64,000 nucleotides of DNA, from contig JAXLQJ010000020.1 in NCBI GenBank assembly GCA_046331705.1, positions 1 through 64,000 of the forward strand, read 5' to 3'. This document shows, piece after piece, positions 44,069 through 52,592 of this stretch. The notes under the pieces were generated by a model, which was not told where the DNA came from, did no database searches, and saw nothing but the letters and a program-made list of their open reading frames with translations. The translations under genes were made by a program, and so were the position numbers. Within the stretch, counting starts at the first letter, position 1, and each line of letters begins with the position of its first letter. The stretch is from JADJOY01 sp046331705 [NCBI: bacterium]. Its GTDB lineage: Bacteria > JADJOY01.

Positions 44069-44180
44069 CGAGAGCGACCTCCGCTGGGGCGTGGGCGCAT
44101 TGTGTCACCGCGGGCGCACTCGAAGACACCCGCATCCGCGACGATACTGCGCGTGCCCGCCAACCACCGCCGTTCCTCCC

Positions 44181-46112
44181 ATGAGCCCGAGTCCCCTCGT
44201 GCAATGCCCGCACGCGAATCGCTGCAGCGGTTGCCCGCTCATCGAGCTCGCGCCCGAGGCACAGCTCGCGTGGAAGGCGGAACGCGTCCGCGACGCCGTG
44301 GTGCCGTTCGCTGACCTCGCGCTGGCGGAGATCGCGCCGATCGTGGCTGCTCCGATCGTCGAGGGCTATCGAAGACGCGCCAAGCTGATCGCCGCCCCGC
44401 CCGCGCGGCTCGGCCTGTTCGCGCGCGGCACCGATCACGAGGTCGTCGACATTCCCGACTGCCGCGTGCTCGGCCCGGCGATCGCCGACGCGGCCGCCGC
44501 GATCCGCGCAGCGCTCGCCGCCCCCGCGTCCACCGGGCGCTCCTCGTTCGGCGCCTTCGACCCGAAGCACCCGGTCCGCCACGCGATCGGCTTGCGAGCG
44601 GTCGACCTCCGCGAGACCCGTCTCGGCAGCGCGACCGACGTCATGGTCACGCTGATCCTGAGCGCCGAGTCCGAGCGTCATTCCGATGCGCTGCTGGGTG
44701 TGGCACAGACCCTCTTCCAGGCGATCCCCCGCTGCGCGAGCCTCGCCGTGAGCTTCCACGACGGCCATTCGCCGCAGGTGTTGGGGCGGCGCTTGCGGGT
44801 GCTCGGCGGCCGGACGTCGGTGCCCGACGCGCTGCCCTCGCTCGCCGCGGCCGGCCCGTCGACGACGCCTGTGGCGCAGCCGCCGCTCAGCCAGCTCGCG
44901 GCCCACGGTGCCTTCGTCCAGGTGCATCGCGAGCAAGCCGCCGCGGTCACGACACGGGTGGGCGCGGCGCTCGCGGACGCGCTGGGCGGTCTCGCCGGGA
45001 CCCGGATCCTCGAGCTCTTCGGCGGCTCGGGCGCGCTCGGACTGCCGCTCGCGAGCGGTGGGGCCGAGGTGGTCTCGATCGAGAGCTTCGAACCAGCGGT
45101 GACGCGCGCCAACGACGCCGCGTTCAACCTCGGGCTCGGCGGGTTCCGCGCGATCGCCGCCGACGCCACCGACGAGGCCATCGCACGGTCGACGAGCGGT
45201 GAGCGCTTCGACGCGGTGCTCGTGAACCCGCCGCGACGGGGTGTCACGCCCGCAGCGCGCGAGGCCATCGCGCGTCTCGCGCCGCGCGCCGTCGTCTACG
45301 TCTCGTGCGACCCGGACACCCTGGCGCGCGACCTCGCCCACCTGGCCATCCTCGGCCTCGCCACCACGCGAATCGTGCCGTTCGACATGATTCCGCTCAC
45401 CGAGGAGATCGAATGCGTCGCCGTGCTCGAACCGACTCCCGCGCCGGTGCCGCGTGTGCTGTTCGAGAGCACCGAGATCGTGGCGGTCGACAAGCCCGCT
45501 CCCGAGCCGACCATCCCGCACCCCGAGCACCCGGGCTCGCTGCTCGCTCGCGTGCGCCGCTTGCCAGGCTGCGACGCGGCCACGCCGATCCACCGCCTCG
45601 ACACCGGGACCTCCGGGGTCGTGCTCTTCGCCCGCCGGCCCGAGCACGTCGCCGCCTGGGCCAAGGCGCTCACCGCCGAGAGCGCCGAGAAGACCTACCT
45701 GGCGCTGGTCCGCGGCATCGTCCGCGCCAAGGGCTCGATCAGCCGCGAGGTCCGTGAGCAAGGCCGCCGGCTGCCGGCGCGGACGCGCTACCGCCGCAGC
45801 GACGTGATCGCCGGGCACTCGCTCGTCGAGGTGCGGCCCGACCAGGGGCGCACGCATCAGATCCGCCAGCACCTCGCCATGATCGACCACGCGGTGCTGG
45901 GCGACGCGCGCTACGGCCACGCTCCCAGCAATCGCCACGTGAGCGAACGCTACGGCCTCGATCGCACGTTCCTGCATTGCGCGCGGATCGCGCTCGACGA
46001 TCCCGCGACCGGCTCGCGGCTCGTCGTCGAGAGCCCGCTCGCTCCCGACCTGGCAGCGGTGCGGGCGCGCATGCTGGGCGCGGGCAGAGCGCCGCTCGAC
46101 GTGGAGCGCTGA
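44181..46112 (+). CDS. Fusion: RlmD-type 23S rRNA m5U methyltransferase + RluA-type pseudouridine synthase
   Basis: A 643-residue two-enzyme RNA-modification protein. Residues about 1-415 are a TrmA/RumA-type SAM-dependent uracil-5-methyltransferase: Cys9, Cys15, Cys18 and Cys94 match the 4Fe-4S ligands of RlmC/RlmD, ELFGGSGALGLPL is the SAM loop, VNPPRRG (348-354) is present, and the catalytic Cys376 is in VYVSCDPDTLARDL, followed by FDMIPLTEEIECVAVLE. Residues about 420-643 are a RluA pseudouridine synthase with HRLDTGTSG (471-479, Asp474) and VRPDQGRTHQIRQHL. No TRAM domain is seen at the N-terminus. The two domains are in one uninterrupted frame, so one protein may make m5U and pseudouridine in neighbouring rRNA positions. 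ATG at 44181. Confidence 0.87.
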   Translation: MSPSPLVQCPHANRCSGCPLIELAPEAQLAWKAERVRDAVVPFADLALAEIAPIVAAPIVEGYRRRAKLIAAPPARLGLFARGTDHEVVDIPDCRVLGPAIADAAAAIRAALAAPASTGRSSFGAFDPKHPVRHAIGLRAVDLRETRLGSATDVMVTLILSAESERHSDALLGVAQTLFQAIPRCASLAVSFHDGHSPQVLGRRLRVLGGRTSVPDALPSLAAAGPSTTPVAQPPLSQLAAHGAFVQVHREQAAAVTTRVGAALADALGGLAGTRILELFGGSGALGLPLASGGAEVVSIESFEPAVTRANDAAFNLGLGGFRAIAADATDEAIARSTSGERFDAVLVNPPRRGVTPAAREAIARLAPRAVVYVSCDPDTLARDLAHLAILGLATTRIVPFDMIPLTEEIECVAVLEPTPAPVPRVLFESTEIVAVDKPAPEPTIPHPEHPGSLLARVRRLPGCDAATPIHRLDTGTSGVVLFARRPEHVAAWAKALTAESAEKTYLALVRGIVRAKGSISREVREQGRRLPARTRYRRSDVIAGHSLVEVRPDQGRTHQIRQHLAMIDHAVLGDARYGHAPSNRHVSERYGLDRTFLHCARIALDDPATGSRLVVESPLAPDLAAVRARMLGAGRAPLDVER

Positions 46113-46138
46113 ACCGGCCGCGCGCGGCGGCTCAGCGC
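46106..46138. terminator. Bidirectional hairpin between convergent genes
   Basis: GCGCTGA (46106-46112) and TCAGCGC (46132-46138) form a perfect 7-bp stem that includes both stop codons of the convergent genes, with an inner perfect stem (GCCGCG/CGCGGC, 46117-46128). No U-tract, but the place between two facing genes fits a shared terminator. Confidence 0.5.
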
Positions 46139-47574
46139 GTCGCCGGCGCGACACGCATCGTGTGCGACGCGCTCCTGCTTGCAGCGGTCCAGCGCACGAG
46201 GTGGCCACCGGCGATCGCCTCGAGCGCGAAGCGGCCGTCGCTCACCGTCACGCTCAGGCCGCTCGGAAAGCGGCGCTCGGGGGCGAACACGATCGTGTCG
46301 CCGCGCGCGCCGGCGCGATCGCGGAAGGCAAGCTCGAACGCGCCGCTCGCGGGGTCGTAGCCGAAGCGCTCCGGCTCACCCGCGATGCGCCACGGATACG
46401 GGCGCACCAGCACGTCCATGAACGGTCGCTCGGCACCGCCCGCCTCGACGATGCTGCCGCCCTCGCCGTTCCAGTCGTAGCCCGTCGGCTCGTAGTTCCA
46501 GATGGTGCCGCTCAGCATCAGCCGATCGTGGATCGCGACCTCGTCGGCGAGCGCTTCTTGCTTGTTGGGCACGGACTCGTAGACGCCCCATTCACCGATG
46601 AAGGGCGCCATGCCGAGGGATTCGGCGAAGTCCAGGATCTCGCGATAGCGCCGTTCGCGCGCGTCGCGCGTGCCCAGATAGACGCCCAAGGTGGCCTGGA
46701 TCGGGTCGTAGCAATGGGCGGCGAGCACGGCGCCCGGCGCGCCGAGCGGCTCGAGGAAGCTCGGAAAGCCCACGCCGGCGGCGCCCGGCGGCTCCAGGAA
46801 CACCAGCGCCGCTGGGTCCACGGCGCGGATCGCCGCCGACACGTCGCGATAGAAGGGCGAGAGTCGATCCCGCTCGTAGTCCGGCTGACCCAGGATCTCC
46901 GAATAGCCGATCGGCTCGTTCATGAGGTCGTAGCCGAGGACTCCCGGCTCGTCGCGCAGCCGCTTGGCCACCTCGACCACCGCGTCGCGGTAGTGCGCGC
47001 GCAGCTCGTCGCTCCGCCAGAAATGATCGACGGCCGCGGCCACGGCGGGCGTGAACTGGAACGCGAACCAGCCTGGTCCGCACGCCTCGGGCGGAAAGGG
47101 CTCCGCGTCCGCGGGCAACGCCCACGCAGGAGCGCCGTCGCCGCAGAAGGCGCGCGACCACACGTCCTGGTGCATGTCGACGAGAACCTCGATGCCGCGC
47201 GCGTGCGCGGCTCGAACCAGCGCCACGTAGCGATCGAGGTAGACGGTGTCGTACACGCCCGGGGACGGCTCGATCGCTTCCCAGCTCGTGAGCAGTCGGA
47301 CGACGTTGAAGCCCCACGCCGCCAGCGGATCGAAGCCCGCCGGATCTTCGAGCGCCACGAAGGGCGGCCCCTTCGCCCGCCCGCTCACGTTGGCGCCGTG
47401 CAGGATCACGACCCCGCCGTCCGGGTCGACCAACCACCGCCCTTCGACCCTCAGGCGATTCGTGCCACCGGCGGAGCCTGCGCCCGCGTCCGTTCCGTCG
47501 CCACAGCCCGACGCGAAGGACGCGAGGACGAGCGCCCACGTCGTCAAGCTCACACGCACGGCACGAGCTCGCAC
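46132..47574 (-). CDS. GH5 endoglycoceramidase/steryl-glucosidase-like lipoprotein
   Basis: A 480-residue lipoprotein (lipobox FASGC, Cys24) with a GH5 barrel of the endoglycosylceramidase group: VILHGANVSG, LTSWEAIEP, VDMHQDVWSR, the acid/base Glu in YDLMNEPIG, HCYDP, and the nucleophile Glu in FIGEWG. The relatives in this group remove glucose-containing head groups from sphingolipids, and some (EGCrP2/Sgl1-type fungal enzymes) from steryl glucosides. A C-terminal beta-sandwich (about 395-480) follows. It starts nine bases after the stop of the sterol reductase gene on the same strand, so both are probably one operon. A steryl-glycoside substrate is a hypothesis from this linkage. Confidence 0.8.
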   Translation of the reverse strand: MRARAVRVSLTTWALVLASFASGCGDGTDAGAGSAGGTNRLRVEGRWLVDPDGGVVILHGANVSGRAKGPPFVALEDPAGFDPLAAWGFNVVRLLTSWEAIEPSPGVYDTVYLDRYVALVRAAHARGIEVLVDMHQDVWSRAFCGDGAPAWALPADAEPFPPEACGPGWFAFQFTPAVAAAVDHFWRSDELRAHYRDAVVEVAKRLRDEPGVLGYDLMNEPIGYSEILGQPDYERDRLSPFYRDVSAAIRAVDPAALVFLEPPGAAGVGFPSFLEPLGAPGAVLAAHCYDPIQATLGVYLGTRDARERRYREILDFAESLGMAPFIGEWGVYESVPNKQEALADEVAIHDRLMLSGTIWNYEPTGYDWNGEGGSIVEAGGAERPFMDVLVRPYPWRIAGEPERFGYDPASGAFELAFRDRAGARGDTIVFAPERRFPSGLSVTVSDGRFALEAIAGGHLVRWTAASRSASHTMRVAPATR

Positions 47575-47583
47575 GCCGAGCGC

Positions 47584-48690
47584 TCAGTAGAGAAACGGGA
47601 TCACACGGAAGCGGGCGACTTTGCAGTACTGGTCCCAGAGCTCGCCGTATTTCGCTTTGCACTTGCCGTCGTCGCGGGCGGCGCGCTGGGTGAGCAGCAG
47701 CAACAGCGAGAACGGCAACACGTAGGGCCAGATCGACTGGAAGCGGGTGCAGAGCGCGAACGAGAGATAGACCATCAGCTCGCCGGTGTAGTTCACGTGG
47801 CGGCCGATCCCCCACCAGCCCGAGACCAAGAGCCGCCCCCCGAGCGTGCGGGCCGGCTTGCCCCAGATGATCGCGTTGCGATCCCGCTTGTAACGGTCCT
47901 TCTGCCAATTGGCGCTGCGGAAGATCCAGTGCCCGAGGACGTGGAATGCACCGAGCGCGAGCGACGCCTGCCAGTGGAACGGAAGCGTGTCGTCGATCAG
48001 CCACCAGCCGCAGATCGAGTACCAGAACGGCACGTACACCGTGTCGCCCCACACCAACATGAAGCCGAACTTCTCCGCGATGATGTCCCACGTGGAGAGC
48101 ATGAACTCTTCCTTCAGGTAGTGGGTGTAGAGGTACGCCCACCAGAAGCACACGAAGAGTCCCATCTGCGGCGTCAGGCTCGAGTAGAGCTCGAATTGCC
48201 GGAACGCGAACGCGGCGTTGATCACGCCCAGGCCGATGAGCGAGGGGTGGTAGAAGAACATCTTGAGATCGACGCCCAGGAAGGTGGGATTCAGCTGATT
48301 CCCGAACCAGATGTCGTGAACCAGCTTGGGCAGCCGGGTATGACGCTCGATCGTCTGCTCCTCCAGGTAGCCCTTGAGCAGGATCAACGCGAGCGCCACC
48401 AGCGAGAACACGTTCGCCACCACCAAGAGGGGCTTGAAGTAGCTGAGCACCGGTGTGAGCGAGAATCCGAACACCAGCTTCAGCACCACGATCACGGCCT
48501 GTGTCGCGAAGAAGAGCGTCATGCCGGAGAGCTTGTAGGTCCGTCGTTCGCCGTTCGCGAGCGGCTGGCCCTGCGCCTGGATTCCGGGCAGGAAGATCGA
48601 GCCCAGGAAGAGGAACGCGAAGAATCCGATGAACATCCCGGCCGCGAACTTGAGCGTGTCCCAGGTGATCGGCAGCAACAGTCCTTCCAT
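47584..48690 (-). CDS. ERG4/ERG24 family sterol reductase
   Basis: A 368-residue membrane enzyme of the C14/C24 sterol reductase family that uses NADPH to reduce a ring or side-chain double bond. About eight to nine hydrophobic helices are seen. The family signatures are present: HDIWFGNQLNP (125-135; eukaryotic members usually have LNPR) and GWWGIGRHVNYTGE (291-304), then RDDGKCKAKYGELWDQYC and the closing FRVIPFLY. These are the sites for sterol and cofactor binding. Length is close to bacterial Delta-14 reductases. It diverges from the cycloeucalenol isomerase gene (147 bases between starts) and is followed by the GH5 gene. An AAGGGG stretch sits about ten bases before the ATG at 48690. 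Whether it is C14 or C24 specific is not decided by sequence. Confidence 0.88.
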   Translation of the reverse strand: MEGLLLPITWDTLKFAAGMFIGFFAFLFLGSIFLPGIQAQGQPLANGERRTYKLSGMTLFFATQAVIVVLKLVFGFSLTPVLSYFKPLLVVANVFSLVALALILLKGYLEEQTIERHTRLPKLVHDIWFGNQLNPTFLGVDLKMFFYHPSLIGLGVINAAFAFRQFELYSSLTPQMGLFVCFWWAYLYTHYLKEEFMLSTWDIIAEKFGFMLVWGDTVYVPFWYSICGWWLIDDTLPFHWQASLALGAFHVLGHWIFRSANWQKDRYKRDRNAIIWGKPARTLGGRLLVSGWWGIGRHVNYTGELMVYLSFALCTRFQSIWPYVLPFSLLLLLTQRAARDDGKCKAKYGELWDQYCKVARFRVIPFLY

Positions 48691-48837
48691 CCGCGAACCC
48701 CTTCGGAAAATCGGCGTGGGAGAGCGAGCCCGCGAGAGGTACCATGCGCGCCGCGAATGGCACAACCAGCGTCGCCGACTCGCACCGACCACGCGAGCGC
48801 GGCTCCCCGAGACCGGCATCCCGAGGCTCCCGAGACC

Positions 48838-49695
48838 ATGACGAGCTCGATCGCACCGTCGCTCTTCGCGACGCACCCGGGTAAGCGCGCAGCCGAGCGT
48901 TTCTTCCTCGCCTACACGCCCGTGTGGGGCCTGCTCGCCAGCGCGGTGATGCTGACGGGCGTCGCGAATCGCTGGGGCGACGTGGAGCTGATGCTGTTCG
49001 CGCTGCTCTTGTGCACGGGCACGGCGCTCGGCCCGTTCGTGTTCGCCCCCGCGGAGGAGAAAGCAAAACCGCTGACCCAGCGCTACGCGTTCAAGATCCT
49101 GGTCTGGCTCGCGATCTATTCGTTCCTCGCCAACACCTTCGGCACCTCGTTCTTCTACGAGGCGTTGCACGCGCACTACGGCTTCGACACGCGCTTCAAC
49201 CTGAACGGCGTGCCGGTCTTCCTGACCTTCATGACGATCACGTACTTCGCGACCTACTCGGTGCTGGTGTGCATCGGCTGGCGCATCGCTCGCGACCGGA
49301 TCATGCCGCGCTCACGCCTTCGCGGCTGGGCCTTCGCCGCGGCGGTCCCGGTGGTGATCGCCGGCGTGGAAAGCGCGCTCAACGCGAACCCGTGGATGAA
49401 GACCCTCTACTGCTTCGACCACCCGGCGTTCGCGCTCACCTTCGGCACGGTCGCGTACGGCACCTGGCTCGCGCTCGCGATGCCGTTCTGGGTGACGCTC
49501 GACGAGCGCCCCGGCAGCGACTTGCCGATGGCGAAGGTGATCGGCGGCAGCCTGCTCGCCACCGCGTTGCTGCTCGCGGACGCCGAGCTGCTGAAGCGGG
49601 TGGTGGCGCCGCATCTCACCGAGGTGGCGTGGGGCCACGTGGGTCTCAGGGACTACGGCACGAGCTGCCTCGGTCCTCGGCCGGCCTCGCCCTGA
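48838..49695 (+). CDS. Cycloeucalenol cycloisomerase-like protein
   Basis: A 285-residue polytopic membrane protein resembling plant cycloeucalenol-obtusifoliol isomerase (CPI1), which opens the 9beta,19-cyclopropane ring of cycloartenol-derived sterols. Matching regions are the N-terminal PGKRAAERFFLAYTPVWG (CPI1 has NPSKRWGELFFLLYTPFW), the middle KILVWLAIYSFLANTFGTSFFY and the LDE after the last third (FWVTLDE). About seven hydrophobic segments are spread over the length. It starts at ATG 48838. Such enzymes are rare outside plants, algae and some sterol-making bacteria. The divergent sterol reductase supports the sterol role. Activity must be inferred from similarity only. Confidence 0.82.
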   Translation: MTSSIAPSLFATHPGKRAAERFFLAYTPVWGLLASAVMLTGVANRWGDVELMLFALLLCTGTALGPFVFAPAEEKAKPLTQRYAFKILVWLAIYSFLANTFGTSFFYEALHAHYGFDTRFNLNGVPVFLTFMTITYFATYSVLVCIGWRIARDRIMPRSRLRGWAFAAAVPVVIAGVESALNANPWMKTLYCFDHPAFALTFGTVAYGTWLALAMPFWVTLDERPGSDLPMAKVIGGSLLATALLLADAELLKRVVAPHLTEVAWGHVGLRDYGTSCLGPRPASP

Positions 49696-49746
49696 CGATC
49701 GCCGGTCGATCGCACCGCGCACACGAACCCGCGAACGAGCCGAACC

Positions 49747-50253
49747 GTGTGGAACCTCGCCGTGCCGCTCGTGGAGCTCGTGACGCGAGCGGCGCTGGTC
49801 TACGTGTTCCTGCTGCTGATCCTGCGTCTCACCGGCAAGCGCCAGGTCGGCCAGCTCGCGCCGTTCGATCTGGTGCTGCTGCTGGTGCTCTCGAACGCGG
49901 TGCAGAACTCGATGAACGGGGGCGACAACTCGCTGGTGGGCGGGCTCGTCAGCGCCTCGACCTTGATCGCGCTCAACTACGTGGTCGGGATCGCCACCTA
50001 CCGCAGCAAGCGCCTCGAGCGGATCATCGAGGGCCGGCCGCAGATCCTCGTCCACAACGGCCGGGTCTTCGAGGACGTGATGACTGCGGCCAAGCTCACC
50101 CACCACGAGCTCGACGCGGCGCTCCGCCACGGCGGCTGCGCGTGCGTCGCCGACGTCCACCTCGCCGTGCTCGAGACCAACGGCTCGATCAGCGTCGTGC
50201 CGCGCGCCAGCCACGGCGGCGCACCCGTTCGCCCCGATCATGAATCCCGCTGA
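49747..50253 (+). CDS. DUF421/YetF-like membrane protein
   Basis: A 168-residue member of the YetF/DUF421 family. It has two to three membrane helices (ELVTRAALVYVFLLLILRL, FDLVLLLVLSNAVQNSM, and SALIALNYVVG) and a C-terminal soluble part with the family pattern EGRPQILVHNGRVFEDVM, TAAKLTHHELDAALR, ADVHLAVLETNGSISVV. The GTG at 49747 is preceded by no strong ribosome site. The stop overlaps the start of the next gene by 14 bases, so the two are coupled. It follows the cycloisomerase gene on the same strand. Function unknown; spore or envelope roles are known for Bacillus relatives. Confidence 0.82.
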   Translation: MWNLAVPLVELVTRAALVYVFLLLILRLTGKRQVGQLAPFDLVLLLVLSNAVQNSMNGGDNSLVGGLVSASTLIALNYVVGIATYRSKRLERIIEGRPQILVHNGRVFEDVMTAAKLTHHELDAALRHGGCACVADVHLAVLETNGSISVVPRASHGGAPVRPDHESR

Positions 50254-50974
50254 GCCGTCGCCGGGGACCGCGCGGATCGCCCTGGTCGGCGATTTTCGCG
50301 CGGACGTCCTCGCCCACCAGGCGATCCCCCTCGCCCTCGCTCGCGCTCGTGACGACGCGCGGACGAGCATCGACTGGACGTGGGTGGGCACGACCACGCT
50401 CACGCGCGACGCGGATGCGACGCTCGCCGACTTCCACGGTGTGTGGTGCGTACCGGCGAGCCCTTACGCGAGCACCGCGGGCGCGCTCGCGGCGATCGGT
50501 TTCGCGCGGAGGACGAATCGCCCGTTTCTCGGCACCTGCGGTGGCTTCCAGCACGCGCTCCTCGAGTACGCCCGCGACGTCTGGCGACTGCCGGAGGCAG
50601 CACACGCCGAGCTCGACCCCGACGCCGGCGATCCACTCGTGGCGCGGCTGAGCTGCGGGCTCGTCGAGGTCGTCGGCGAGATCCACGCCGTGCCCGGTTC
50701 ACGGCTCGCGGGACTCTACGGGGACGCCCTGCCCGTTCACGAGCGCTACCACTGCAACTACGGCCTGAGCCCCCGTCACGCGTGGCGGCTCACCGACGGG
50801 CCGCTACGGGTCGCGGCACGCGACGCGAGCGGCGAGGTCCGGGCCATCGAGCTCGACGGGCACCCGTTCTTCCTCGCGACGCTCTTCCAGCCGGAACGCG
50901 CGGCCCTCGCCGACCGTTCGCACCCGCTGGTGAACGCCTTCGTGCGCGCCGTGGCGAGCCGCGCAAGGCGCTGA
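50240..50974 (+). CDS. CTP synthase-like class I glutamine amidotransferase domain protein
   Basis: A 244-residue stand-alone GATase related to the C-terminal half of CTP synthase, without the synthetase domain. The nucleophile elbow is GTCGGFQHALLEY; the His in HPFFLATLFQPE and the following Glu complete the triad pattern. The family is sometimes annotated as a CTP synthase C-terminal-related (seleno)protein, but here no UGA-coded position is needed. ATG at 50240 overlaps the YetF-like gene. Substrate unknown; hydrolysis of a gamma-glutamyl or amide bond is likely from the fold. Its stop is 157 bases before the HMG-CoA synthase start. Confidence 0.75.
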   Translation: MNPAEPSPGTARIALVGDFRADVLAHQAIPLALARARDDARTSIDWTWVGTTTLTRDADATLADFHGVWCVPASPYASTAGALAAIGFARRTNRPFLGTCGGFQHALLEYARDVWRLPEAAHAELDPDAGDPLVARLSCGLVEVVGEIHAVPGSRLAGLYGDALPVHERYHCNYGLSPRHAWRLTDGPLRVAARDASGEVRAIELDGHPFFLATLFQPERAALADRSHPLVNAFVRAVASRARR

Positions 50975-51051
50975 ACCGCGCACGCCTTCTGCACGAAATC
51001 TTCATGCAAGGCGGGCACATCGGTGTCCGTGGACGAGCCGCGGCAGTTTGC

Positions 51052-51099
51052 GATGACTCACCGCGTCATCTTGACAGCGACGCGCCCCGTCAAGAGAAT
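51052..51099 (+). promoter_or_regulatory. Promoter/operator of the HMG-CoA synthase gene
   Basis: TTGACA at 51071-51076 is a perfect -35 box, followed after 17 bases by GAGAAT at 51094-51099, a four-of-six -10 match, 33 bases before the ATG. Two inverted repeats overlap it: GATGAC/GTCATC (51052-51057 and 51065-51070) and CTTGAC/GTCAAG (51070-51075 and 51089-51094), the second framing the spacer. The layout looks like a repressor operator on the promoter. A ribosome site GGAAAGGA (51116-51123) follows. Confidence 0.55.
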
Positions 51100-51131
51100 C
51101 CGCCCCGCCGAAACCGGAAAGGACACCGCGC

Positions 51132-52526
51132 ATGGCCCACGATTCGAGCAAGCTCACCGGAGCGAGCCCGATCCCGTCGATCGGGATCAGCGGCCTCTCC
51201 GTCTACCTCCCCGAGCGCGCCGTGAAGCTCAAGCCGCTCGCCGAGGAGCGCAACGCGCGCCGCAGCGACGGCGACTCGCGCGACTTCGTGAAATCGCTTC
51301 GCTACACCGGCCAGGAGGAGATGCGAATCCCCGAAGTGTGGGAGGACACGGTGACGATGATCGCCGAGTCGGTGCGCGACGTCGTGCGCAGCACCGGCGT
51401 CAATCCCACCCACGTGAGCCAGTTCGTGTGCGGCACCGAGACCGCGATGGATCACGCCAAGCCGCTGTCGAGCTTCGCGCAGGGGCTGCTCGAGCAAGAC
51501 GGCATCCGCATCGGCCCCGACACCAGCATCTACGAGGTCAAGCACGCCTGCGCCGGCGGCACCTACGGGCTGCTCGGCGCGGTGAGCCAGATCGCGATCG
51601 ATTCGATTCGCGGGCTCGCCGCACCCGCGATCGTCACCATGGGCGACACCTCGCGCTACGACCTCGTCTCCACCGCCGAGTTCACGCAAGGCGCGGGCGC
51701 CGTCAGCATGCTCGTCGAGACCAACCCCAAGCTGATCCGGCTGGATCTGGGCGTGGTCGGCTACAACAGCCAGAGCGTCGACGATTTCTTCCGCAACATC
51801 GGCTCGAGCGTGGCCAAGGCGCGCGGCAAGTTCTCGGTGCAGTGCTACAAGGAGGCACTCGTCGGCGCCTATCAGAGCTTCAAGGACAAGGCGCTGCGCA
51901 GCGGCCTTCACCACGTCGCGCCCGGCAAGCATTTCCTCGACAGCTTCGACTACGTGCTGCTGCACGCGCCGTTTCGGCAGATGCCGGTGGAGGCGCTGAC
52001 GGACCTGCTCGCGAAGGCGCGCGGGATCTCCCAGGAAGCGGCCGAGGTCGAGCTCGCGCGTCTCAGGCTGCCCGAGTCGCTCGGCGGCACGGCGCTCGCC
52101 GGCAATCTCTACACCTGCTCGCTCTACCTCTGTCTCGCGAACCTGCTCGAGAGCGAGCTCAAGCGGATCGGTGACGAGCTCGAAGGCAAGCGCATCCTCT
52201 TCGCCTCCTATGGCAGCGGCAACACGATGGTGGTGTTCTCGGGAACGATCGTGCCGGGCGCCAGCGACGCGATCCGGAAGATCGGGCTCGCCGACAAGCT
52301 CAAGCACCGCACCTGGCTCGGCACGCGCGACTACGAGGACCGCGTGGCTTTCGACAAGTTCGACCGCGAGCGCTACGCGGCGCGGCTCACCAGCGAGTGG
52401 GCCTCGATCCCCGCGGATCGCTACTACCTCCGCGAGATCCGCGTCGACGGCTATCGGGAGTACGGGGTCAAGGGGAAAGAGACCGCGCCCAGCGCCATCC
52501 TCGGCGCCGGCGCCACGGCGGCCTGA
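51132..52526 (+). CDS. mvaS: Hydroxymethylglutaryl-CoA synthase
   Basis: A 464-residue thiolase-fold enzyme that condenses acetoacetyl-CoA and acetyl-CoA into HMG-CoA, the entry to the mevalonate pathway. The catalytic Cys140 is in YEVKHACAGGTYG, the Glu103 in CGTETAMDHAK, His278 in LLHAPFRQ, and the Gly loop SYGSGN near the C-terminus. It is longer than small bacterial mvaS proteins because of a C-terminal extension (about 60 residues). The ATG at 51132 has a good ribosome site and its own promoter. With the sterol genes just upstream it supports de novo isoprenoid/sterol production. It could also serve other HMG-type chemistry. Confidence 0.85.
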   Translation: MAHDSSKLTGASPIPSIGISGLSVYLPERAVKLKPLAEERNARRSDGDSRDFVKSLRYTGQEEMRIPEVWEDTVTMIAESVRDVVRSTGVNPTHVSQFVCGTETAMDHAKPLSSFAQGLLEQDGIRIGPDTSIYEVKHACAGGTYGLLGAVSQIAIDSIRGLAAPAIVTMGDTSRYDLVSTAEFTQGAGAVSMLVETNPKLIRLDLGVVGYNSQSVDDFFRNIGSSVAKARGKFSVQCYKEALVGAYQSFKDKALRSGLHHVAPGKHFLDSFDYVLLHAPFRQMPVEALTDLLAKARGISQEAAEVELARLRLPESLGGTALAGNLYTCSLYLCLANLLESELKRIGDELEGKRILFASYGSGNTMVVFSGTIVPGASDAIRKIGLADKLKHRTWLGTRDYEDRVAFDKFDRERYAARLTSEWASIPADRYYLREIRVDGYREYGVKGKETAPSAILGAGATAA

Positions 52527-52592
52527 GCGCGTGCTCCGCCGCCCACGTGGAGGGGCTCGGAGGGGCTCGAAACGCCCCCCGTGAGAACGCCC

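Noticed and set aside
46162-48837. Plus-strand open frame in front of the cycloisomerase
   Set aside because: It is the shadow of the GH5 and sterol reductase genes; only the part from the ATG at 48838 is real.
48691-48837. Sigma-54 promoter (TGGCAC at about 48757) between the sterol genes
   Set aside because: The -12 element is missing; TGGCAC alone is not enough.
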